Shown here: one piece after another, positions 55,763 to 64,000 of the stretch
How the letters are laid out: each line of letters begins with the position of its first letter
Numbering within the stretch: position 1 is the stretch's first letter
From: Methylotenera mobilis JLW8
GTDB lineage: Bacteria > Pseudomonadota > Gammaproteobacteria > Burkholderiales > Methylophilaceae
Assembly: GCF_000023705.1 (NCBI RefSeq)
Contig: NC_012968.1
Location: 1,364,001-1,428,000, forward strand
Reading direction: 5' to 3'
DNA length: 64,000 nt
The notes under the pieces: model-generated
Databases searched by the model: none
What the model was told of the DNA's origin: nothing
What the model saw: the letters and a program-made list of their open reading frames with translations, nothing else
Position numbers and translations under genes: made by a program

Positions 55763-55797
55763 AAAGCCCAGCAGATTAGTTTGCTGGGCTTTTTTTA
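55763..55797 (+). terminator. Intrinsic terminator after tpx
   Basis: Stem AAAGCCCAGCA (55763-55773) and TGCTGGGCTTT (55782-55792) with loop GATTAGTT, followed by a T-run. Confidence 0.93.
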
Positions 55798-55872
55798 TTT
55801 AATACCAATCAGTTTATCAGTATAGAACTAAGCAGCCATAGTAGAGCTTGATGCATATAAGGAGAGTTGGAT

Positions 55873-56262
55873 TTGCAAGATACAACAATAAAATTAGCGC
55901 ACCCAGGCAAGCGATTTCTAGGTCAATTTATTGATGGTTTAATCACCTATTCTTTGAGCATTTTTACCTTTTACTTATTGCATACCACCATCGGCAAGGA
56001 TGCTGCGCTCTTTTTGGCAGTCATCATTGGTCTAACATACTTTCTTTTTTCAGATGCACTGCCAAATGGTCAAAGTATTGGTAAAAAACTCTTAAAAATA
56101 AAGGTTATTGATCACTTAACAATGCAACCCTGCTCATGCGTCCAGTCATTTTTAAGAAACATTACTTTTCCGCTAGGAATTTTTGACTGGGTATTTATTT
56201 TTTTCGGGTCGCATCGTAGGTTGGGTGATTTTATGGCATCGACATTAGTAGTGAAGATCTAA
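55873..56262 (+). CDS. RDD-family small membrane protein
   Basis: A 129-residue inner-membrane protein with three hydrophobic helices (about 17-38, 44-61 and 95-112). The family features are PGKRFLGQFIDGLI (the Arg and Asp of the RDD name), the NGQSIGKKLLKIKV block and the HRRLGDFMASTLVV ending. Function is unknown; some RDD proteins are ion antiporters or insertion helpers. The first in-frame start is TTG at 55867, but AAGGAG is 8 bases before the TTG at 55873, which I prefer. It stands alone between tpx and the deacylase gene. Confidence 0.85.
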   Translation: MQDTTIKLAHPGKRFLGQFIDGLITYSLSIFTFYLLHTTIGKDAALFLAVIIGLTYFLFSDALPNGQSIGKKLLKIKVIDHLTMQPCSCVQSFLRNITFPLGIFDWVFIFFGSHRRLGDFMASTLVVKI

Positions 56263-56352
56263 TGTACCTTTGCCCTCCCTCACTAACGTGACCCTTAGGG
56301 ACATTCCAACTAAGCCGATGCTTTAAAGAAGCATAGCAGCTTCTAGGCTAGC

Positions 56353-56847
56353 TTAAACCTTTACGAACTCACTTTCATCTGCACCAGCTAATAAAGTGAG
56401 TAGATCTTTGCATTTAAGTGCGATGGCATAGCCTAACACGCCACTGCCTATCACCACTGTTTCATATTGGCGGACACTTTTATCTACCAAGACACGCACA
56501 GTTTCTGGCAGTGCTATCGGCGGCACTGCACCAACCACATAGCCCGTAGCTTCAGGCACTTCGTCATACTCCGCCATGCGTAATTTACGCTCGTTTAGGT
56601 GTTTGCGTAATATACCCCAATCGGCACGACCACCGCCTGCTGTCGCGAGTAAAGTGTAACTACCAGAGTCCGCTTTAAACACCACACTGCGTACGACTGC
56701 ATTTAGGTTTAAGCTTTTGCTAGTGAGTAGTTCCTCTAAGCTGCGAATTGGTTTTTTATCTTCACTTAAGGGGATTTCAATAACGTCAAAAGGAATGGCC
56801 TGCTGTTGAAGCAACTGGGTCACTGGAGATTGAATTACATCACTCAT
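56353..56847 (-). CDS. YbaK/ProX-type aminoacyl-tRNA deacylase
   Basis: A 164-residue protein of the YbaK/EbsC editing fold, which removes wrongly attached amino acids from tRNA. The fold is shown by VVRSVVFKADSGSYTLLATAGG, LRMAEYDEVPEATGYVVGAVPPIAL and VLVDKSVRQYETVVIGSG. The conserved Lys of YbaK that contacts the substrate appears in FKAD. The family has several specificities (Cys, Ala, Pro), and sequence alone does not tell which. It lies upstream of nothing obvious and is followed by a gap before the RDD gene on the other strand. Confidence 0.87.
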   Translation of the reverse strand: MSDVIQSPVTQLLQQQAIPFDVIEIPLSEDKKPIRSLEELLTSKSLNLNAVVRSVVFKADSGSYTLLATAGGGRADWGILRKHLNERKLRMAEYDEVPEATGYVVGAVPPIALPETVRVLVDKSVRQYETVVIGSGVLGYAIALKCKDLLTLLAGADESEFVKV

Positions 56848-56917
56848 CTTTTGCTCCTCACAACAATAACGCTGGCTAATATAGGGCTAACTAGTGTTGG
56901 ACTAATAGCCTAGTTGG

Positions 56918-57271
56918 TTATTCGTACGCGCTATATTTAGCGTTACTGCCTTTGCATTTATCTACTGGATATTTTTGCGCGTTTAAGTCTATTTTTTTAT
57001 TCGCTGCTTCAATTAAATCAATGCCGCAAACTTCGGCAATCCGCAGCAAATAAACCAAAGTATCAGACAGCTCCTGCCCGACTTGCTCTCTAGTCTCTGT
57101 ATCCAAATTGCGGCTTTCGTCTTCGGTCATCCACTGAAAGTGCTCTACCACCTCGCCCGCCTCTACGATCATGGCCATGGCGAGGTTTTTGGGTGAGTGA
57201 AACTGTGCCCAATCACGCTCAGTGACAAAGGCATTAACGCGGGCTATGAGTGCATCCAATGAGTCTGCCAT
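56918..57271 (-). CDS. MazG-like nucleotide pyrophosphohydrolase
   Basis: A 117-residue all-alpha NTP pyrophosphatase of the RS21-C6/dCTPase type. The metal-binding residues are EAGEVVEHFQW and the later QELSDTLVYLLRI (ExxE and ExxD). The lead DALIARVNAFVTERDWAQFHSPKNLAMAM is typical. It probably cleans up non-canonical dNTPs, such as modified dCTP. It starts 9 bases after the RNA methyltransferase stop, so the two are co-transcribed. The ATG at 57271 is preceded by GGAAA. Confidence 0.93.
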   Translation of the reverse strand: MADSLDALIARVNAFVTERDWAQFHSPKNLAMAMIVEAGEVVEHFQWMTEDESRNLDTETREQVGQELSDTLVYLLRIAEVCGIDLIEAANKKIDLNAQKYPVDKCKGSNAKYSAYE

Positions 57272-57280
57272 GTGGTTTCC

Positions 57281-58546
57281 TTATACCTCTGGTTTATCTT
57301 TACGATTAGACCCTGCCACCATTTTAATTTCAAACAAGCGGCACTCTAGCGGACCATTAAACAGCGGTGTTTTTTTGCTTGGTGAAAGGCGCATCAGCTT
57401 AGGCATGCGTAAATCGTTGGTGAGGAAGTAAGTGTTCCAGCCCGCAAATTTATGTTTAAGCGTTTCGCCCATTTTTGGGTAGAGCAAGGTGAGCACTTCA
57501 TCTTCACCAATACGCACACCGTAAGGTGGGTTGGCGACTAACACGCCATGATCAACTGGCGGAATTACATTCAGCATATCTACGTGCGATACTTGTACAG
57601 CCTCCAACAAACCCGCGGCTTCCAAATTTTGTTTAGTCACGCGTACTGCGCGTAAATCCATATCTGAGCCATAGATTTTTTGAAAACTGACTTTTTTAAC
57701 TTTGCTCAGCGCTTGGTTTTTAATCTTTTTCCAAGTATCTGATTCAAACGTTTTCAGTTTCTCAAAACCAAATTCACGTTTAATACCTGGCGCCATGTCT
57801 AGTGCCACCATAGCGGCTTCTAATAAGAAGGTACCGCTACCGCACATTGGGTCTAACAGCGGTTGCCCTACTTGCCAGCCTGTGAGTTTTAAAATACCAG
57901 CGGCCAAGTTCTCACGGAGCGGCGCTTCAATACTGGCACCACGGTTGCCGCGCTGGTATAGCGCTGCGCCTGAGGTATCCACGTAGTATTGATACTCATC
58001 AGTAGTGAGGTAGGCATGAATACGCACGCTTGGTGTTTTAGTATCAATGTAAGGGCGGCTACCAACGGCTTGCCTGAATTTATCACACACCGCATCTTTG
58101 ATTTTTAACGTGGCAAACTCTAAGCTTTTTAACGGGCACTTTACGCCGGTAACTTTCACCATAAAGTCATGCTTTACATCAAACCATTGCGGCCAGTTCA
58201 TTTTGTAAGCCGCATTGAACAAATCTTCTTCATTCAAATACTTACCGCGACCCACTTGCCACAAAATACGGGTAGCAAGGCGTGAGTGTAAGTTAGCCGC
58301 ATAGCAAATTGACCAATCCCCATCAAAGCTCACACCACCATCCGTCACATTCACCACTTTTGCGCTGATTTGCTTCAACTCATCTGCCAGTAGCTGCTCT
58401 AAACCACGTGGGCAGGTTGCAAAATAGCGGTTAGGTGCTTGTCTACTGGCTTGTGGTGGTCTGCTTTGCTGGCCTTGTGGTGCGCGCTGATTGTGTTGCT
58501 CACGCGTATTGTTTTGAACGCGTGGTTTGTTGGTATCAAATGCCAT
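57281..58546 (-). CDS. THUMP-domain class I rRNA methyltransferase (RlmL N-terminal type)
   Basis: A 421-residue RNA methyltransferase. A low-complexity Gln/Arg/Pro-rich head (1-38) precedes the ferredoxin-like and THUMP region (about 40-190) and then the Rossmann domain. SAM motif I is DPMCGSGTFLLEAA, and NPPYGVRIG is the NPPY catalytic motif for N2-guanine methylation. It matches the first half of RlmKL (23S m2G2445) without the RlmK half, as in many betaproteobacteria. It lies 3 bases after the spermidine-synthase-like gene, in one operon with its neighbours. Confidence 0.93.
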   Translation of the reverse strand: MAFDTNKPRVQNNTREQHNQRAPQGQQSRPPQASRQAPNRYFATCPRGLEQLLADELKQISAKVVNVTDGGVSFDGDWSICYAANLHSRLATRILWQVGRGKYLNEEDLFNAAYKMNWPQWFDVKHDFMVKVTGVKCPLKSLEFATLKIKDAVCDKFRQAVGSRPYIDTKTPSVRIHAYLTTDEYQYYVDTSGAALYQRGNRGASIEAPLRENLAAGILKLTGWQVGQPLLDPMCGSGTFLLEAAMVALDMAPGIKREFGFEKLKTFESDTWKKIKNQALSKVKKVSFQKIYGSDMDLRAVRVTKQNLEAAGLLEAVQVSHVDMLNVIPPVDHGVLVANPPYGVRIGEDEVLTLLYPKMGETLKHKFAGWNTYFLTNDLRMPKLMRLSPSKKTPLFNGPLECRLFEIKMVAGSNRKDKPEV

Positions 58547-58549
58547 AAA

Positions 58550-59356
58550 TTAACGATCGCTTTTCATAAATATTCGGTTATTACTGCTGTTGTTATTGTC
58601 TGCCAGTTTTTCTACAAACTGCATAAATTCAATTTTGTGTGTTTGTTCTAGCGATTTGGCACGCTCACGCAGGCTATTGAGCCTTAAGTCTGCAATGCCT
58701 TGCTTAAAGCCAAATACGGCGATATTGCCCGGTTTACCCGTACGCAATATCAATACGCGCTGATTAAAGCTTTGTTCGATTCTGGCCAGATACACATCAA
58801 ACTTTTTATCACTGCCCCAGAGATTAATCACAAATATGCCTTCCTCTTTTAAGGTATTGGCACATTGGTCAAAAAAGTCCTGGCTGCAAAAATCAGGGGG
58901 AATGCCATTGCTATCAAAAGCATCAATAAATAAGACATCAGCAACTTCGGTATGCTCAGCCAAATAAGCCAAGCCATCGCCTTCGATCACTTCAAGTTTT
59001 TCGTCATTTTCTGGCACAAAAAACTGATTTTTAGCCACTTGAATGATTCTTGGGTTTATCTCAACGACAGTGCCTTTAATCTCCGGACAATGCGCATACA
59101 CATATTTGGCAACTGAGCCGCCACCCAAGCCTATTGTCAGCATGTGTTTAATATTGTTGTGAAACAATAAAAAACACATAATGGCGCGCGTGTAAGTGAG
59201 CTCAAGTTCAAACGGCTCTCTAATCCGCATCGCGCTTTGTACCGTGGCTGAACCTAAATGCAGCGCACGTACACCATTAATTTCACTGACATCGACAGCT
59301 TCATTCAAAGCAGCGTTTGCCAGCCCTCTTAGCATCTTTTTAGCTGCAGTGAACAC
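58550..59356 (-). CDS. Spermidine synthase-like protein
   Basis: A 268-residue Rossmann-fold protein of the spermidine synthase family. MLTIGLGGGSVAKYVY is the nucleotide loop, TVVEINPRIIQVAKNQF the acidic strand, GDGLAYL and LFIDAFDSNGIPPDF follow. The N-terminal beta domain is short, and the key Asp pair of true polyamine synthases is only partly matched, so polyamine synthesis is not assured. The start is GTG at 59356; its first base is the last base of the upstream stop (TAGTG), and GGAGG lies 7 bases before it, so translation is coupled to the ribonuclease gene. Confidence 0.87.
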   Translation of the reverse strand: MFTAAKKMLRGLANAALNEAVDVSEINGVRALHLGSATVQSAMRIREPFELELTYTRAIMCFLLFHNNIKHMLTIGLGGGSVAKYVYAHCPEIKGTVVEINPRIIQVAKNQFFVPENDEKLEVIEGDGLAYLAEHTEVADVLFIDAFDSNGIPPDFCSQDFFDQCANTLKEEGIFVINLWGSDKKFDVYLARIEQSFNQRVLILRTGKPGNIAVFGFKQGIADLRLNSLRERAKSLEQTHKIEFMQFVEKLADNNNSSNNRIFMKSDR

Positions 59357-61263
59357 TAAGCCGCCTCCACTTCGTTAGCCTCATCCTCAGCAGGCATTTC
59401 AGTGACAACGGCTTCATTCTCTAACACATGTAGGAACTTAGTTTTCAGCTCCATCATTAGCGTATCCACCTCCTGCACTTGCAGGCTGACACGGGTACCG
59501 ACCTTTAACTCTGGCAGACCATAAACTTTGGCCATATACGGCAAGTTGTCTAAGCGCACTAGGTTTTCGCGCCATACAGTCGCGTGTACTTCTTGGATAT
59601 TTTCCTGAATTAGATACTGCAAGCACCAATAGCGCTCCATCCGTATCTGAAACTCACTATACGCCTTATAGGTAAGCTCAAAATTACGCATGTGCGTGGT
59701 GAGCGCATCACTATTTTGCGGATAAACCGGTGGCTGATTTTGCACCACGCTGATAATTTGCCTTTGATTGATCAAATCGACCGCACGACGTAATGGTGAT
59801 GTGCTCCACGAGTATTGTGCAACACCTAAGCCCTGATGCGGCTCAGCTTTGGTGGTCATATACACCTTACCGCCCATTTGCGCGCGGTATAAACCCGGCA
59901 CTTGGTGGCTAGCTAAGAGCGCACCCCACTGGCCATTGGCTTCAATCATCAACTCCGCCACTAACTTATCCATCGGCGAACCGCGGTGGCGCCCTACTAT
60001 GCTGACTTTGCCATCATTCACGTAGAAATTGTAATCTACTTGTGGCGGTTTAGTCGGGTCATACTTGCCGCGCGCTTTTTCCAAAGACTCGGCCAAGTTA
60101 AATAAAAACAATAACTTAGACCAATACGGGTGACCACTATCTGCCGCCAGCGTTGTTTCATTAAAGTATGGCTCCAGCGCATCATGTCGCAGATTTTCTG
60201 CCACCTTAATCAGCTCCACTTTGCTATGGCGCTGAGCAATCGTCAGGTCAGGATTCACGTGCAGATACATCGACAGCACTGGTTTAATCTGCCCCTCATC
60301 TAGGCTGAACGGACGTATCGCAGACTCAGGCAACATGGTGATTTTATGACCAGGCATATAGACCGTAGATAAACGGTGCATCGCAGCAAGATCTAAAGGG
60401 CTATCCACATTAATGCCTAATGCTGGCGCTGCAATATGGATACCTACGCATATCACACCATCCTCTAGCTCGCGGATGGAGAATGCATCATCAATCTCAG
60501 TCGTGGTGCTGTCATCAATACTAAACGCCTCAGCTTCGGCCATAGGTAAATCGAAACTGATATCACTAGACACTGCCGAGATTTGCTCATCCGTAAACGC
60601 AGTACCTTTGGCAAAATACTCGCGTAAAAAAGCGCCTAGGTGGTAGTCGTGCACAGAGGGAATCGCGCCACAAGCATGCAACAATTTAAGGTGGCTTAAA
60701 TGCAAGGCGCCGGCAGCGGTATCTACCACTTTATATTCAAATGCGTTTTTATCAGGCTCGTACAGCAGCATATCGCGCTTTTGCATGATTTCATCTGGCA
60801 TGGTGAGCGCCTTTAGCTGCTCCACATAGCCTGCCATTTTTTCTGCCAGCAAACGCTTTTTCTCTAGCCCGGCTAATGCTGCTTTTAAAATATCTGCTGG
60901 CGCAGCCTTGTAACGGCCTTTGCCTTTGCGGTTAAAGTAAACCGGTGCACTATGCAGGCGAATAGCAACGGCTGCAGCCTCTAGATTTGTAGGTTTTTTA
61001 CCGTAATATTCTTGTGCAAAATCTTCAAAGTTAAACTCGTCCTCGCCGCAACACTCCCACAGAAAATCAAGCTCAAGCTTATCGGCCTCAGCTTGTGCGG
61101 TTTCTAAAAAGCCAGACAATGGCGCGTCAAAGCGTAACAACACATTAGCCGCTTTTATTTTGCTGCGTTTGCCGCTAATTGATTCAATTTGCATCGAGCT
61201 TTCAGCCTCGCTCATGATGCTGGCAACCTTAAAGTTACCGTCTTCTTCGTAAAATACGTTCAT
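59356..61263 (-). CDS. RNase II/RNB-family exoribonuclease
   Basis: A 635-residue 3'-5' exoribonuclease. The RNB domain begins near residue 225 with FSIDDSTTTEIDDAFSI, the metal-binding acid cluster, and runs through SWSTSPLRRAVDLINQRQI, the Arg-rich catalytic end. Cold-shock-like domains are weak at the N-terminus, and a short S1-like segment lies near 580-620. It is smaller than RNase R (about 800). An upstream in-frame start would add 13 residues; the ATG at 61263 gives MNVFYEEDGNFKVASI. It heads the minus-strand RNA-metabolism series down to the MazG-like gene. Confidence 0.92.
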   Translation of the reverse strand: MNVFYEEDGNFKVASIMSEAESSMQIESISGKRSKIKAANVLLRFDAPLSGFLETAQAEADKLELDFLWECCGEDEFNFEDFAQEYYGKKPTNLEAAAVAIRLHSAPVYFNRKGKGRYKAAPADILKAALAGLEKKRLLAEKMAGYVEQLKALTMPDEIMQKRDMLLYEPDKNAFEYKVVDTAAGALHLSHLKLLHACGAIPSVHDYHLGAFLREYFAKGTAFTDEQISAVSSDISFDLPMAEAEAFSIDDSTTTEIDDAFSIRELEDGVICVGIHIAAPALGINVDSPLDLAAMHRLSTVYMPGHKITMLPESAIRPFSLDEGQIKPVLSMYLHVNPDLTIAQRHSKVELIKVAENLRHDALEPYFNETTLAADSGHPYWSKLLFLFNLAESLEKARGKYDPTKPPQVDYNFYVNDGKVSIVGRHRGSPMDKLVAELMIEANGQWGALLASHQVPGLYRAQMGGKVYMTTKAEPHQGLGVAQYSWSTSPLRRAVDLINQRQIISVVQNQPPVYPQNSDALTTHMRNFELTYKAYSEFQIRMERYWCLQYLIQENIQEVHATVWRENLVRLDNLPYMAKVYGLPELKVGTRVSLQVQEVDTLMMELKTKFLHVLENEAVVTEMPAEDEANEVEAA

Positions 61264-61369
61264 TCCGTTTTTTCTATTTCCAATATAACCGCAATGATAC
61301 ATGAGCCGGCCTATGATTCACTGCAAAAAATTGTAACTTTAAGTAAGCCAAACCATCTAAAATGCAGGT

Positions 61370-62956
61370 ATGAGAACACTTAATTTTGATAATCGCTTTT
61401 ACAGAGAACTTCCTGGCGATGCCATCACAGACAACTACACACGCCAGGTAAAAGACGCACTTTGGTCTAGCGTCATGCCCACACCGGTTAAAGCTCCTTC
61501 TCTAATGGCTTACTCAAGTGATGTGGCGGAGATGCTGGGGCTTTCAGATGCAGACATGCACGACCCAGACATGGTGAACGCTTTAGGTGGCAATCAACTA
61601 CTGCCGGGTATGCAGCCTTACGCGACCTGCTATGGCGGCCATCAGTTTGGTAATTGGGCAGGCCAATTAGGTGATGGCCGAGCCATTTACCTAGGCGAAC
61701 TGGTACACAACAACCAGCGCTTTGAATTGCAGCTTAAAGGCGCTGGCGAGACCCCCTACTCGCGCCGTGCCGATGGGCGTGCGGTCTTACGCTCATCATT
61801 ACGTGAGTTTTTATGCAGTGAAGCGATGTACTACTTAGGCGTACCCACCACTCGCGCGCTAAGCTTAGTTTGCACCGGCGACCAAGTAGTACGTGACATG
61901 TTTTACGACGGCAACCCACAAATGGAACAAGGCGCAATTGTATGCCGTGTGGCACCTTCGTTTACGCGCTTTGGACATTTTGAGCTACTAGCCAGCCGTG
62001 GCAACCTAGCACTTTTAAAACAAATGATTGGTTTTACGATAGACCGCGACTTTAGCGACTGGCTTCAACAACAAAACCATACCTTATCCAAAGACGAACC
62101 CTCTACAGCACTGATTGAAGCATGGTTTACCGAGATTTGCGAACGCACAGCACGCATGATCGCCCACTGGATGCGCGTCGGCTTTGTACATGGCGTGATG
62201 AACACAGACAATATGTCGATTATCGGCCTCACCATTGATTATGGCCCTTATGGCTGGGTAGATAATTTTGACCCAGGCTGGACCCCAAACACTACCGACG
62301 CACAAGGCAGGCGCTACTGCTTCGGCAGGCAGCATGATATTGGGCGCTGGAATCTGGAACGTCTTGCTGATGCACTATCCACTATTTTGCCAGATGCTGT
62401 TGGCTTAAATCACGCTTTAGACCAGTATGAAACCGTTTACACGCAAAGCCTCATTGATGCACTTGTAGGCAAGTTTGGCTTAGACACATGGCAAGATGAC
62501 GATGGTGAATTAATTAACCGCTGCTTTGAGCTGATGACCCGTGCCGAAGTGGACATGACATTATTCTTCACCCATTTATCACATATCAATTTAGCCTCAC
62601 CTAATATCGCAGATTTAAAAATCGCGTTTTACACCGAGCAAGGTTACACCAATTTCGAGAGCGACTTTAACGCTTGGCTAGCCCAGTATGCCAAGCGCAT
62701 ATTGCAAAGCACAGAATCAATTGCTGCTAGGCAGGCACGCATGGCTAGCCATAATCCGCGTTATGTTTTGCGTAATTACTTAGCTCAAGAAGCGATTGAT
62801 TTAGCAGAGCAAGGTGACTCCAGCATGATTGAAACCCTGCTTAAGTTATTAAAAAACCCATACACCCAACAAGCGGGCATGGAGAAATTTGAAGATAAAC
62901 GCCCAGACTGGGCAAGGCATAAGGCGGGTTGCTCCATGCTCTCGTGTAGTTCATAA
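61370..62956 (+). CDS. selO: Protein AMPylase SelO (YdiU)
   Basis: A 528-residue pseudokinase that transfers AMP to Ser, Thr or Tyr of proteins in redox stress. Family blocks are CYGGHQFGNWAGQLGDGRAI, LKGAGETPYSRRADGRAVLRSS, REFLCSEAMYYLGVPTTRALS and HGVMNTDNMSIIGLTIDYGP (metal- and base-binding Asp and Asn). The C-terminus ends CSMLSCSS, with Cys where eukaryotic SelO has selenocysteine. Length is about 50 residues longer than E. coli YdiU. It is followed by a Fur-family gene after 27 bases. Confidence 0.96.
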   Translation: MRTLNFDNRFYRELPGDAITDNYTRQVKDALWSSVMPTPVKAPSLMAYSSDVAEMLGLSDADMHDPDMVNALGGNQLLPGMQPYATCYGGHQFGNWAGQLGDGRAIYLGELVHNNQRFELQLKGAGETPYSRRADGRAVLRSSLREFLCSEAMYYLGVPTTRALSLVCTGDQVVRDMFYDGNPQMEQGAIVCRVAPSFTRFGHFELLASRGNLALLKQMIGFTIDRDFSDWLQQQNHTLSKDEPSTALIEAWFTEICERTARMIAHWMRVGFVHGVMNTDNMSIIGLTIDYGPYGWVDNFDPGWTPNTTDAQGRRYCFGRQHDIGRWNLERLADALSTILPDAVGLNHALDQYETVYTQSLIDALVGKFGLDTWQDDDGELINRCFELMTRAEVDMTLFFTHLSHINLASPNIADLKIAFYTEQGYTNFESDFNAWLAQYAKRILQSTESIAARQARMASHNPRYVLRNYLAQEAIDLAEQGDSSMIETLLKLLKNPYTQQAGMEKFEDKRPDWARHKAGCSMLSCSS

Positions 62957-62983
62957 TCCGCCCCTAATTCATCATAGTTACTT

Positions 62984-63460
62984 ATGAACACACAACAAAT
63001 TTTTATTGATGCTGGCCTGCGCCCTACCAAAGCACGCCTTGCCGTTTTAACTGTGCTAATCAGCACGCGCAACGCGCTCAGCCACTCTGAAATTTTAGAG
63101 CAAATGGCCAGCCAAAAAGAGTTTGACCGTGTCACCATCTATCGCGTGCTCGATTGGCTCACCGAGCATCATCTGATCCATAAAATTTCAGGTGAAAATC
63201 GCGCATGGAAATTCCAGTACTCACGCAACACCTATACACATAGTAAAGGTAGCGAAGCAAGCACTGACCAAAAACAGTTATTGCCTAATGCACACCAGCA
63301 TGCCCATTTGCACTGCACAGCCTGCGGTGCAGTAACATGCATACATGAAGTAAAACCGCAGTTTCCGGAACAGGTGCTCAAGCTTTACCATGTGGAATCG
63401 ATTGACATTAATATCAAAGGCTTGTGCCAACACTGCAATACGTCCACACAGACACACTGA
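62984..63460 (+). CDS. Fur-family metal regulator, probably Zur
   Basis: A 158-residue transcription regulator. The winged helix (about 8-75) shows LRPTKARLAVLTVLI, HSEILEQM and DRVTIYRVLDWLTEHHLI. The zinc sites are CTACG (Cys-x-x-Cys) and CQHC near the C-terminus, with a His-rich stretch before the first. A COG0523 metallochaperone-type GTPase gene follows 71 bases on, an association typical of Zur (zinc) rather than Fur. No clear operator is visible in front of either gene, so the metal is inferred from context. Confidence 0.85.
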   Translation: MNTQQIFIDAGLRPTKARLAVLTVLISTRNALSHSEILEQMASQKEFDRVTIYRVLDWLTEHHLIHKISGENRAWKFQYSRNTYTHSKGSEASTDQKQLLPNAHQHAHLHCTACGAVTCIHEVKPQFPEQVLKLYHVESIDINIKGLCQHCNTSTQTH

Positions 63461-63531
63461 TTTGCAAACTGAAGCAACGCTTAATCAACTCGAACACCAG
63501 ATTAACCCAACATTAAGACCAATCTCAAACT

Positions 63532-64000
63532 ATGGATAAACGCATCCCCGTTACGCTGCTCACAGGCTTTTTAGGTTCAGGCAAAACCACTTTACTTAAC
63601 AAACTGCTAAGTGACGCCAAAATGCATGATTCAGCCGTCATCATCAACGAACTCGGCGAAACAGGCTTGGACCATATTTTAGCCATGCAGGTAGATAGTG
63701 AACATATTGCAGACAATACAGTGCTATTAAACTCAGGCTGCATCTGCTGTAGCCTAAAAAATGAGCTGGCAGACACGATGCGCGATTTATTCTTTAAGCG
63801 CGCGCTACAGGCGATTCCGCAATTTAATCGCTTAGTGATAGAAACCACCGGCATGGCTGACCCTGGCCCGATTTTAGGCAATTTAATGAATGAGCCAGTG
63901 ATTGAGTCAACCTTCAGGTTAGATGCAGTTGTGGTCACCATTGACAGCGTTTATGGCTTAACACAATTGGAGAGCAATCCCGAGGCACTCAAGCAGGCAG
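63532..64000 (+). CDS. COG0523 (CobW-family) GTPase metallochaperone, N-terminal part
   Basis: The first 156 codons of a G3E-family GTPase; the rest lies beyond the window. The P-loop GFLGSGKTT, the CxCC metal motif in GCICCS, and the ETTGMADPGPI segment (switch II region) are all present. Members move zinc or cobalt to client enzymes, or allow growth under zinc shortage. Its place after a Zur-like gene suggests the zinc branch. The ATG at 63532 has no strong ribosome site. No break is seen up to base 64000. Confidence 0.92.
   Translation, partial: MDKRIPVTLLTGFLGSGKTTLLNKLLSDAKMHDSAVIINELGETGLDHILAMQVDSEHIADNTVLLNSGCICCSLKNELADTMRDLFFKRALQAIPQFNRLVIETTGMADPGPILGNLMNEPVIESTFRLDAVVVTIDSVYGLTQLESNPEALKQA

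Noticed and set aside
1-64000. CRISPR arrays, tRNA or rRNA genes, insertion sequences and prophage genes
   Set aside because: No regular spaced repeats, cloverleaf-type sequences, transposase or phage proteins were seen in reading the window on both strands.

Overview
The window reads as chromosomal DNA of a flagellated betaproteobacterium, most likely of the family Methylophilaceae (Methylotenera/Methylophilus type). This rests on protein flavour and gene order (flhDC beside motAB-che and flhB-flhA-flhF-fliA, dnaE-accA-tilS, pilGHIJ-chpA) and on moderate base composition. It is an inference, not a database match. Coding density is high. I see no rRNA, tRNA, CRISPR array, prophage or insertion sequence.

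Layout. (1) 1-12.4 kb, minus strand: a motility and chemotaxis block running flhD, flhC, a membrane-anchored methyltransferase, motA, motB, a cheZ-like gene, cheY, cheA, cheW, a soluble PAS chemoreceptor and a second transmembrane receptor cut by the window edge. (2) 13.0-20.7 kb, plus strand: flagellar export and regulation, flhB-flhA-flhF-flhG-like-fliA, followed by a second stator pair motC-motD. (3) 20.8-22.0 kb: an AT-rich divergent pair of unknown genes, one with an FtsZ C-terminal-domain-like segment and one resembling a papain-fold cysteine peptidase. (4) 22-31.7 kb: a PepSY protein, typA, two tandem DEAD-box helicases, a truncated haemoglobin, purT and an orphan NtrC-type response regulator. 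(5) 31.7-34.7 kb: a striking control region (three 15-bp dyads at exact 21-bp spacing plus a -24/-12 promoter) in front of a TonB-dependent receptor. (6) 34.8-44.8 kb: ybbP-ybbA/tesA, then dnaE-accA-tilS. (7) 45-53.7 kb: the type IV pilus chemosensory operon pilG-pilH-pilI-pilJ-chpA, with a divergent FIST-domain sensor gene. (8) 55-64 kb: tpx, an RDD membrane protein, a YbaK-like deacylase, a MazG-like pyrophosphatase, a THUMP RNA methyltransferase, a spermidine-synthase-like protein, an RNB-family ribonuclease, selO, a Fur/Zur-type regulator and a COG0523 GTPase cut by the right edge.

How the genes work together. FlhDC at the top, FliA (sigma-28) in the middle and two stators plus one CheA/CheW/CheY/CheZ-like pathway at the bottom form a nearly complete regulated swimming module; a second pathway (Pil-Chp) serves twitching pili. 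No cheR or cheB lies inside the window, although the soluble receptor ends in a CheR-tether-like pentapeptide. The most notable unexplained items are the divergent FtsZ-C-like/peptidase-like pair, the inferred sigma-54 circuit at the TonB receptor, and an FlhG homologue that keeps the FlhF-binding motif but has lost its ATP-binding P-loop.
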